Shown here: piece by piece, positions 1 through 6,339 of the stretch
How positions within the stretch are numbered: position 1 is the first letter of the stretch
Layout: each line of letters opens with the position of its first letter
NCBI GenBank assembly: GCA_005881495.1
Contig: VBHI01000341.1
Coordinates: 1 to 17,573 of the forward strand
Length of the DNA stretch: 17,573 bases
Direction: 5' to 3'
Source: Chloroflexota bacterium
GTDB taxonomy: Bacteria > Chloroflexota > Ktedonobacteria > Ktedonobacterales > Ktedonobacteraceae
The notes under the pieces: model-generated
Database searches by the model: none
Told to the model about the DNA's origin: nothing
Seen by the model: the letters and a program-made list of their open reading frames with translations, nothing else
Made by a program: the position numbers and the translations under genes

Positions 1-90
1 ACACAATCGCTTGGACATCATCGTCTTTCGATTATCCTCAAGCACTACATCCGCTGAAAAGCTGTAAACTTACATCGTTCCATCAGGGTG

Positions 91-2049
91 TCACGCCACC
101 GCTCGTTCTTGCGCATCTAGACTAGGAAGACCGACCCCTTGCACCTTGAACAGCAAACGTCGTCCGTCCGGTAGGCGTGGCTGCTCTTGGGCTACTTTTG
201 CACACAACGTCTCCAAATCTCGGTTGAGAGCATGGTCGTTGAACGGCTTGAGTTCCACCTCGACGCTTTCTGTTCCCCAGTGTATCCGCCCTGGCAACTG
301 GAAGAAGATTTGCAAGCGATGCCAACCCGCATGAGCGTACGCTTCTGGAAAATAGCGGTCACGCGCCCACATCCCCAGATTCGCCAGAGCTACCTTACAG
401 ACGGTCATGATCTGGTCCTTGCGGTTGTCCAGTTCGTACATCTCCCGTCCCTGTTGTACCAGATTCTCCAGAGCTCGCAGCAGTTCACGCTGCTCCCGGC
501 AGTACTTCTCGCACTTAGCAAACTCGCGATTGCTGGTGTGGTAGGCTTTCCACTCTCGCTGCTGGTACTCCTCGATCTCGGCGTCGGCCACCGCCTTTTC
601 CTCCCTGATGGTTTTGCGCAGCAGATAGCGGTCCACGTCTTGCAGTTCCAATTCCATCTGATGGTCATTAAGGACACGATACAGTTCCGTTGCCCGCTCT
701 TTGGTCAGTTGAGAGCGTTTGTTGTGTAGCTTACCTGCTTTGTACATGCGCTTGCGGGCTCCATCCGCCCAGCGTTGCACGTTCTCGAGTCGCCTTTGGA
801 GGGCTTCCTGCTTTCTCGCGATCTCTGAGTTGATGACGGGTGTTTTGCTATAGCCATGATTGACATCGATGCCAAGGGGAATCAGCCAATCCCGGATCGC
901 ATTCTCTTGCGCAGGCCAGCGTCTGATGTAGGTGTGAGCAAGTTCTACCGCATTTGCCTCTGCTGCCGTAGTCACAATGGGGATCAGCTTGGGCACAGTT
1001 GGTTTCGCAGGTAAGGGAGTTGCTTGCCAGCTTGCGTCTAGCCAGTACTCATGGGTGCCATCGGGTTTCTCATCCCACTTGCGCGGTCCGTCCTCGTCCT
1101 CTGGTCGCTTGTCATCGGGGACCTGGCGGCACAGATCGCGGATCAGCGCGACCCGTAAGTCTAGTTCCTGCCCGGAATGCTCAGGTAATGGCAAACTGAA
1201 GCGAGCTAAAGCGACCCCACGGGTCACCTTCCCCTGGCGATCAGCCCGCAAGGGAACGAACTCACTCACCTCGCGGAACGACTCCAACCCGCTGTACTGG
1301 TCGGTTCGCAACACGGTGACCACCGTACGTCCTTCGCTTGCCAATGCTGCCAGGAATTCAGCCGCCATGCCCTCGCGATCCACCACGACACGCTCAACAC
1401 TGTGCAGGCCAGTCGCTTGCTCGTAGCGCGTGATCATAGCTGGCAGTCCCACCGTCAAATGCTGATCCCCTCGATGCGTCGTCACAAGGAGCGGATGGCC
1501 TTCTTGATCGTGCAAGACAACGAGCGCACGACACCCCAGAACCTTTGGAAGCGCGTCCTACCAACCCGCGTGGAATCAAGTGATCGGCGTAAACGGCGAG
1601 GCTCAGTCCATCGAAGTAAAAAACAGGAACGGCGATGTCTCCCCTGCGCGCTTGCGGTTTCCAGAGCGTAGCGGTCCAGCTTGCCAACGCTTGGGTGAAT
1701 GCCTCATCTGCCCCAACCCGAGCCAACTCTGCCAAAAACCGCTCTGTATAGCGGTAACCGTAGGCGAGGCGGCGCCCCGTGAGTAAGGCTAGAGTTTGGC
1801 CGGTGTAGCTTTGTCTCGTCCCAGGTTCGCCGTAGTCCCACTGCTTCCAGAAAGAGTAGGGTCAACACTTGGCGGCGCAGCGTCGTCGGTTGACTGTGGG
1901 CCAGACGCAGCGCTGAATCAGCAGGGAGGAGGCGAGGCTTCGAGGGCTGTTTCCAGAGACGTAAGTAGGCCCGTTTGATGGGCGGCAGGAAGTCGACAGG
2001 AGACTCCCAGCACCTTCCTGCCACTCTGCTTGAGGCGCAGGAACCGCTT
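91..2049 (-). pseudogene. DDE transposase catalytic part, broken by frameshifts
   Basis: The longest intact piece is 474 codons (1515 down to 91, TTG as first possible start). It contains the second catalytic Asp in VVVDREGM (D46), the Glu in RRWPAQEN (E204), and a long charged, probably coiled-coil stretch (about residues 228-370). The upstream part of the same protein is found in other frames. YTGQTLALLTGRRLAYGYRY and PVFYFDG, with the first catalytic Asp, lie in the frame read from about 1815 to 1545. LLFLEAVGLRRTWD lies in a second frame (about 1900-1815), and QTGLLTSLETALEAS in a third (about 1975-1925). Recovering the full domain needs at least three frame changes between 2049 and 1540, so this copy is a pseudogene. 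The 474-residue piece alone lacks the first catalytic Asp and should not transpose. Confidence 0.75.
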
Positions 2050-2436
2050 TTACTCCTGTTTTTTTCCCTGCTGTCGGGTTTGGGAGTGGTTGCTGATGCC
2101 GAGTGTGGCCCGGACGCGGTTAATCTGACTCACGCTCACTGAGAGGGCAAAACGCCCTCGCAAGGCCGTTTGGATGGTTGAGCTTGGTATGTGGGGAGCC
2201 TTTCGGCAAGCGTCTTCGAGAAAGGTGCGTGCCTCTCCATGCAGTTTGCTGGGATGGCCGTGTCGTCCATCGGAGAGCGCCGTCTCACCACACGTACGCC
2301 AAGCCTGCCAAAGACGATAGGCGTTCGATTGACTGATCTGTAACCCGGCCTTTGCTGCTGCTGTTTGCCACGAGTGGCCCTCTTGCATCCCAGCCACCAG
2401 GTGAGCTTTGGCCGCACGGCGTTGCTCTTTGTCCAT
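2050..2436 (-). CDS. Helix-turn-helix N-terminal part of an IS transposase
   Basis: This 128-residue protein begins MDKEQRRAAKAHLVAGMQEG and carries a homeodomain-like helix-turn-helix (roughly residues 8-60, with WQTAAAKAGL and SNAYRLWQAW), then a second winged-helix-like stretch (about 65-115). This is the layout of the DNA-binding half of DDE transposases that recognise the element's ends. The ORF ends just after a run of seven A residues (plus-strand T7 at 2059-2065). The minus-one frame beyond that run reads on into transposase-like sequence (PAPQAEWQEGAGSLLS). It may therefore be either the first part of a frameshift-expressed transposase or a fragment cut off by an indel. An AGAGG motif lies a few bases before the ATG. 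Confidence 0.65.
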   Translation of the reverse strand: MDKEQRRAAKAHLVAGMQEGHSWQTAAAKAGLQISQSNAYRLWQAWRTCGETALSDGRHGHPSKLHGEARTFLEDACRKAPHIPSSTIQTALRGRFALSVSVSQINRVRATLGISNHSQTRQQGKKQE

Positions 2437-2497
2437 AGCTTGCCCTCTGCCTAGAGCCTCTGCTCTGCTTCTGTCTCAAGGGAGAAACTCTGCTCGT

Positions 2498-2665
2498 CTA
2501 CAGGCGCGGAATCCCTCGATTGATTTCAAGCATGTCCTGACACACCCGCTTGATGATTGGCGCATGCTCGTTCACCAAACCGAGCGTTTCGGAGGCTTGA
2601 GCTGATTGAACTTGATCCCTCCACCGATATCTCACCTGCTCTGAGAGTGCACCTGCGGTCGGCAT
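2498..2665 (-). CDS. Possible small protein of unknown function (55 aa)
   Basis: An open frame on the minus strand reads MPTAGALSEQVRYRWRDQVQ and ends NRGIPRL. The composition is protein-like, with no low-complexity stretch. A GGAGGGG run lies immediately before the ATG, too close for a normal ribosome binding site. The frame is open upstream as far as the TAG stop of the dehydrogenase at 2702-2704 and is in phase with it, so the stretch could also be the remains of a longer C-terminus or of another gene. I do not recognise it. Confidence 0.25.
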   Translation of the reverse strand: MPTAGALSEQVRYRWRDQVQSAQASETLGLVNEHAPIIKRVCQDMLEINRGIPRL

Positions 2666-2701
2666 CCCCTCCAAGCAGACGCGCCAGAGCCAGCTATCGC
2701 T

Positions 2702-3574
2702 CTACTGGGATGGCGGTTTCGCTGCCTGAAAAATATCCGTGGGCATCCGCTCCTGGAGAATATCTTCCATGCGCAATTGCACACCCTGTTTTGTCGTCGG
2801 ATGCGTGAGGATATAGAACTTTTCCTGGCGGATGGCAACGAAGACCATCTCCGCTACCTGGGAGGGTGGTAGTCCCGCCTGTGCCAACCACTGGCGCATA
2901 GCCTGGACCATAGCCGCCATCTCAGGACTCATGTGCTGTTCCTCTAACGCATTCTGTAAGGCCTGCGGACGATTCCGCTCCGCATCTATGATGCGCGTGT
3001 TCACCCATTCAGGGCACAGGACCGAGGCTTTGAGCTTCGCTCCGCGCGCTGCCAGTTCGAGGGCCAACGTCTCGGAAAGCGTGACGACCCCATGCTTACT
3101 CACCTTGTAAATGCCCAGGCCTGAACTCGATACGAGGCCAGCGGAGGAGGCCGTGTTGACGATATGGCCCTCGGTGTCTTGTGCCAGCATACGGGGAACA
3201 AAAAAGTGCATGCCATGAATGACCCCCCACAGATTGACTCCCAACACCCACTGCCAGTCGGCCAGACTGCTCTCCCAGACGGTCGTGCCGGCACCGACCC
3301 CGGCATTATTGAACAGGAGATGCACAGCACCATAGGTATCGAATGTTTTCTGAGCCAATACCTCGACCTCGTCGGCTTGGGACACATCGGTGCGCACGGC
3401 CAACACCTGGGCACCGCTGGCCTGTAGTTCTTCCTCAGCCTGCTTGAGGGCACTCTCCTCGACATCGGCCAGCACGACCTTCATCCCCTCTTGCGCGCTC
3501 TTTTCGGCCAGCGCACGTCCAATGCCGCTGGCTGCTCCTGTCACAACGGCCACTTTGTCCTGGAAATCCTTCAT
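2702..3574 (-). CDS. SDR family NAD(P)-dependent oxidoreductase
   Basis: This 290-residue classical short-chain dehydrogenase interconverts a hydroxyl and a carbonyl group using NAD(P); the substrate cannot be told from the sequence. The Rossmann glycine motif TGAASGIG spans residues 12-19, and an acidic D37 at the end of the second strand favours NAD(H). NNAG is at 89-92. The catalytic tetrad can be placed at N114, S143, Y156 and K160 (YKVSK). The usual PG motif after strand six is PE here (CPEWVNT). The start chosen is the ATG at 3574, which has AAAGGAG about nine bases upstream; a longer frame starting at 3622 would add 16 residues but without such a site. It appears to be transcribed alone, towards the broken insertion sequence. 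Confidence 0.88.
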   Translation of the reverse strand: MKDFQDKVAVVTGAASGIGRALAEKSAQEGMKVVLADVEESALKQAEEELQASGAQVLAVRTDVSQADEVEVLAQKTFDTYGAVHLLFNNAGVGAGTTVWESSLADWQWVLGVNLWGVIHGMHFFVPRMLAQDTEGHIVNTASSAGLVSSSGLGIYKVSKHGVVTLSETLALELAARGAKLKASVLCPEWVNTRIIDAERNRPQALQNALEEQHMSPEMAAMVQAMRQWLAQAGLPPSQVAEMVFVAIRQEKFYILTHPTTKQGVQLRMEDILQERMPTDIFQAAKPPSQ

Positions 3575-4036
3575 GCTGCTTTTCTCCTTTCTCACGGCGG
3601 GATACACATTCCTCACACGCAACTATTGTAACCTCCAATCAACAGAGAATCCAGTGCAAAGAATGCGTCTGCTGCCTCTCCCTCCCCATCGAGCAGCAAA
3701 CACCTTCCTTGTCTAGATGCGTAGGAAAAGGAGAGTGGCGCGAAACCCTGGTCGCGCATTTTGCCCCAATTTGAAAGCAAGAAACGGAGTGCCGTGCACG
3801 GAATTTGCAGCTACAGTTTCCCCTGAAGGGCAGAGGCTCTTGTTGCCGCCAATGACCTGGACGTAAAATATCCAAATGGCACCAAACGAAAGGAGACGAG
3901 TCATATCGCAAGAGAATACCGTCACTTACCCATTCCTGGCAGGGCTCGTCGGAGGGCCCGATCGCGGGCGCTACCGCGCGTCCGCCGCTGGGCTGCGCCC
4001 CCAGGCTGGCTGGGCTTTCCGACAACATGCACTCCT
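3575..4036. other. Gene-poor interval of about 460 bp
   Basis: I see no convincing gene here. A 129-codon minus-strand frame (3639-4028) has no recognisable motif or ribosome binding site and a Cys- and His-rich composition typical of chance translation. A small hairpin (GCGCGA, 8-base loop, TCGCGC) lies at 3738-3757. The last 90 bases before the next gene are very GC-rich, with short self-complementary stretches such as GGGCCCGATCGCGGGC. The dehydrogenase and the Ada-like gene diverge from this interval, so both promoters should be in it, but no clear consensus promoter is visible. Confidence 0.5.
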
Positions 4037-4426
4037 ATGAGCCAGACCTGGATACTTGTCGATCCCGACGGCGAGCCGTACGCCAGTGCTCAGCCAGGGA
4101 CGTTGGGTGGCCACCGCCGCAGCCGCATCTACGGTCGTCTCGACTGCCCCGCCGCGCTGCGCGCCATCGCCCGGGGCGGCTATGTCACCCACCGTGTCTT
4201 CTTCCTTACTGAAGAGCACGCACGGGCCGCTGGTTACCGGCCCTGCGGTGTCTGCCTCCCGGTTGCCTATGCAAGCTGGAAGGCGCAGCAGGGAGGCGTA
4301 TCGGGTGCCGAGCCAGTTCATGCGGGACGCCGACTGTCGCGAGTTGATTGGACAGGCCGGAGTCGGCGGTCGACCGTTCGGCGCGTCATCGCCGACGATC
4401 ATCGATCGGAAGGAGGCAAAACCTAA
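4037..4426 (+). CDS. Small Ada-type metal-binding domain protein
   Basis: This 129-residue protein carries a reduced form of the zinc-binding domain known from the Ada methylphosphotriester repair protein. The visible signature is GGHRRSRIYGRLDCP (C37), GYVTHRVFF (H52) and AAGYRPCGVCLP (C70 and C73). E. coli Ada uses four cysteines; here the first pair has one Cys, and H52 could be the replacement ligand. No methyltransferase or AraC-type regulatory domain follows, so it is not a complete Ada. The residues after about position 85 are basic and unlike the domain, and may come from a lost stop codon. No ribosome binding site is obvious before the ATG. It sits four bases ahead of the next gene and is probably co-transcribed with it. 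The biological role is unknown. Confidence 0.6.
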   Translation: MSQTWILVDPDGEPYASAQPGTLGGHRRSRIYGRLDCPAALRAIARGGYVTHRVFFLTEEHARAAGYRPCGVCLPVAYASWKAQQGGVSGAEPVHAGRRLSRVDWTGRSRRSTVRRVIADDHRSEGGKT

Positions 4427-4429
4427 ACC

Positions 4430-4888
4430 ATGGATAAACAACAGCTTCTGAAACAACTTGAGAAGGCGTGGGCGGCGAACAAGGAGTCATACGCCGGCTT
4501 GTCAGATTCACAGCTGACGGAGTCTGGCATCATGGGGAATTGGTCGGTGAAAGACATCCTTGCGCACGTGACCACGTGGGAGGAGGAGGCGCTGAAGTAT
4601 CTGCCGCTCATCATCACAGGAGGCAGGCCACCGCGATACACCCGGTACGGAGGCATCGATGCCTTCAATGCGCAGATGACGGAACAGAAACGGGGCCTTG
4701 CGCTCTCTGATGTACTGAGGCAACTGGATGAAACGCACCGCCGACTCATCGACTACATCCGAAGCGTGCCCGAAGAGCACTTCACACGGGAGACGCGCTT
4801 CCGGCATCGCCTCCGGCTCGATACATACAGCCATTACCCCAAGCACGCCAAGGCGATACGGGAATGGCGGGAGCGGCCAGTCGAATAA
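4430..4888 (+). CDS. DinB/DUF1706 (ClbS-DfsB-like) family protein
   Basis: This 152-residue protein resembles the DinB-like four-helix bundle family that includes DUF1706/ClbS proteins. Recognisable segments are MGNWSVKDILAHVTTWEEEA near residues 35-54 and DTYSHYPKHAKAI near 131-143. H46, H135 and H139 are placed like the metal-binding His triad of DinB proteins. Members include thiol-dependent enzymes and, in ClbS, a hydrolase protecting against colibactin; which activity applies here cannot be read from the sequence. A GGAGG motif lies 13 bases before the ATG, rather far. It follows the Ada-like gene closely, so the two may serve a common stress or detoxification role, which is inference from context only. 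Confidence 0.72.
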   Translation: MDKQQLLKQLEKAWAANKESYAGLSDSQLTESGIMGNWSVKDILAHVTTWEEEALKYLPLIITGGRPPRYTRYGGIDAFNAQMTEQKRGLALSDVLRQLDETHRRLIDYIRSVPEEHFTRETRFRHRLRLDTYSHYPKHAKAIREWRERPVE

Positions 4889-4983
4889 GGGAAGTAAAGA
4901 GCGCAAAACCTGGGCATCTCGAGAATCTCGTATCATCTCACAGTCGGTTGGGGTTCTGGAATTAGGTGCGGTGTGGTGATCAC

Positions 4984-5012
4984 TTCTTTTATTCCGAAAA
5001 AGTGTGTATACT
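4984..5012 (+). promoter_or_regulatory. Weak candidate promoter for the phosphoesterase
   Basis: TATACT at 5007-5012 is a good minus-10 hexamer. With a 17-base spacer the minus-35 hexamer would be TTCTTT, which matches the consensus poorly. It lies about 130 bases before the start codon and ahead of the leader hairpin. Confidence 0.3.
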
Positions 5013-5086
5013 TCTCCCGGGGGGTAACATATTTTCTTTTCAGACATCAACGTATTTTTGTGATTTGTAGGGTTAGTTTTTGTCAG

Positions 5087-5110
5087 TTGCCTATCCAATA
5101 GGATAGGCAA
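5087..5110 (+). promoter_or_regulatory. Perfect hairpin in the phosphoesterase leader
   Basis: Two 10-base arms (TTGCCTATCC and GGATAGGCAA) pair perfectly around an AATA loop. The hairpin ends 34 bases before the start codon and is followed by a weak T-rich stretch (GTTTTATTG). It could end transcripts arriving from the DinB-like gene, or act as an operator or leader structure for the phosphoesterase. Confidence 0.55.
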
Positions 5111-5144
5111 TCCCGTTTTATTGTCCAAAGGAGGGTTTTATTTT

Positions 5145-6146
5145 ATGAACGGCGACAGACGTAGCATGCGTCTGGTGACTCGTATCGGTATCGCGGTAAT
5201 GGTAGCCCTGGCATTGATGGTGCCGCTTGCAGCTTCGGCACACACGAACGTTAGCAATGTGAAGCTCAAGAACTTCCAGCATGTCTTCGTTATCATGATG
5301 GAGAACACGAGCTTCACGAGCCTGATTGGCAATAAAAATGCACCCTGGATTAACTTCGCGGCGAGAACCTATGGGTTCGCGACCAACTATACTGGAGTTG
5401 CCCACCCCAGTCAGCCTAATTACATAGCGGCGACCTCCGGCTCAACCAATGGCGTCGTCAATGATAATGATGTGACCATTGATGTGCCCAACATTGTGGA
5501 TCAGATTGAAGGGAGTGGCAGGACATGGAAGGCATATATGCAGTCGTTTTCGCTATGCAGTACCCCGCTTGATCACGCCTGCGGCAACCAGCTCTACGAG
5601 CGCAAGCACAATCCGTTTATCTCTTATACTGATGTGCAGAACAATCCTGCTCGTGTAGCGAACGTCGTGGACTTTAGCCAGTTCTCTACCGACCTGGCGA
5701 ACAAGAACGTGCCAGACTTTTCCTGGATCAGCCCAGACCAATGCAGTGACATGCATGGGCGTGTCGGGCCTTCAAGTGATCCCTGTAACTTTGGCAACGT
5801 GCAGGGCTTGATCGCGACAGGCGATGCCTTTCTGAGTTCAACTGTCAGTGCGATTATGAGCTCCAGCGCCTTTAATGGCAACTCGGTCATTATCATCACG
5901 TGGGACGAGAGCGATTTCCCGTTCAACGACACTAGCGGTTGCTGTGACGCTAATCCCGGCGGTGGGCACGTTGTGACGCTAACGATCTCGCACTCGGATC
6001 ACTCATCGCGCACTTCGAATGTGGCCTATAACCACTATTCGATGCTTGCTACAGTTGAGGGCGGCTGGGAGCTGGGATGCCTGGGGTTCACGTGTGATAC
6101 CACAAATGTGACACCGATGAGTGACCTTGTTGGCCCGAAGGGATAA
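5145..6146 (+). CDS. Secreted phosphoesterase (acid phosphatase/phospholipase C-like family)
   Basis: This 333-residue protein begins with a signal peptide: basic residues (RRSMRLVTR), a hydrophobic core to about residue 28, and a likely cut after ASA at 30-32. The mature part belongs to the phosphoesterase family that includes acid phosphatases and phospholipase C-type enzymes. VFVIMMENTSF (about 48-57) and HPSQPNYIAATSGS (87-100) are its metal and nucleophile regions. A later WDESD and GGGHVVTLTISH complete the alkaline-phosphatase-like metal site. Several Cys residues suggest disulfides outside the cell. The start chosen is the ATG preceded by AAAGGAGG at a spacing of ten; a TTG at 5121 would place the ribosome binding site inside the gene. 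The substrate is not known. Strong hairpins lie on both sides, so it is probably a single-gene unit. Confidence 0.82.
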   Translation: MNGDRRSMRLVTRIGIAVMVALALMVPLAASAHTNVSNVKLKNFQHVFVIMMENTSFTSLIGNKNAPWINFAARTYGFATNYTGVAHPSQPNYIAATSGSTNGVVNDNDVTIDVPNIVDQIEGSGRTWKAYMQSFSLCSTPLDHACGNQLYERKHNPFISYTDVQNNPARVANVVDFSQFSTDLANKNVPDFSWISPDQCSDMHGRVGPSSDPCNFGNVQGLIATGDAFLSSTVSAIMSSSAFNGNSVIIITWDESDFPFNDTSGCCDANPGGGHVVTLTISHSDHSSRTSNVAYNHYSMLATVEGGWELGCLGFTCDTTNVTPMSDLVGPKG

Positions 6147-6161
6147 GTAGGATTGCCTGGT

Positions 6162-6209
6162 AAGTGTAAAAGGGAGAGCCTTTCATAGCCTGCTCTCTCT
6201 TTTACGCTT
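6162..6209 (+). terminator. Long hairpin after the phosphoesterase gene
   Basis: The arms at 6162-6179 and 6192-6209 pair over about 18 bases with two G-T type pairs (core GTAAAAGGGAGAGC against GCTCTCTCTTTTAC) around a 12-base loop. It starts 15 bases after the stop codon. The downstream T stretch (GCAGTTATTTTTATG) is weak but present. It separates the phosphoesterase from the haem genes. Confidence 0.7.
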
Positions 6210-6268
6210 GCAGTTATTTTTATGATCACCATAAATCGTGTTCCTCTCGAAATTGTCTGCATATGCTC

Positions 6269-6297
6269 TTGACTCTCCCCAAAAAAACTACTAAAAT
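6269..6297 (+). promoter_or_regulatory. Sigma-A-type promoter for hemA
   Basis: TTGACT at 6269-6274 and TAAAAT at 6292-6297 are separated by exactly 17 bases. Each matches the vegetative consensus at five of six positions. Transcription would begin near 6304, leaving a leader of about 36 bases before the hemA start at 6340. Confidence 0.7.
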
Positions 6298-6311
6298 CTC
6301 TAATAACTTGT

Positions 6312-6326
6312 TTGTGATTATGACAA
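6312..6326 (+). promoter_or_regulatory. Candidate 7-1-7 operator (Fur/PerR-type) in the hemA leader
   Basis: TTGTGATTATGACAA is a 15-base palindrome of the 7-1-7 kind, with six of seven pairs matched. It agrees with the PerR box consensus (TTATAATNATTATAA) at 10 of the 14 specified positions. It covers about +8 to +22 from the predicted start of transcription, a position where a bound repressor would block. PerR is known to control hemA in Bacillus subtilis; extending that to this organism is inference. Confidence 0.4.
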
Positions 6327-6339
6327 TTTTGAGGTTTTC

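Larger units (their letters stand above)
91..2436 (-). mobile_element. Decayed DDE-type insertion sequence (termini not identified)
   Basis: The minus strand carries a helix-turn-helix ORF followed directly by a DDE transposase reading that changes frame several times, which together make up the coding part of one insertion sequence. I could not find convincing terminal inverted repeats or a target duplication on either side, so the limits given are only those of the coding remnants. The element is probably inactive because the first catalytic Asp is separated from the other two by a frame change. Family assignment is from remembered motif patterns (YGYRYTERF, PVFYFDG, VVVDREGM, RRWPAQEN) and not from a search. 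Confidence 0.7.

Noticed and set aside
187..729. 180-codon plus-strand frame opposite the transposase
   Set aside because: Mirror of the coding strand of the transposase, without start signals or motifs.
1675..1690. A 16-base match (GTCCAGCTTGCCAACG) with about 16411-16426
   Set aside because: One copy is in the transposase coding region and the flanks do not match; no other sign of a shared element.
4508..5128. 206-codon minus-strand frame
   Set aside because: Lies opposite the well-supported DinB-like gene and runs through the leader hairpin; no motif.
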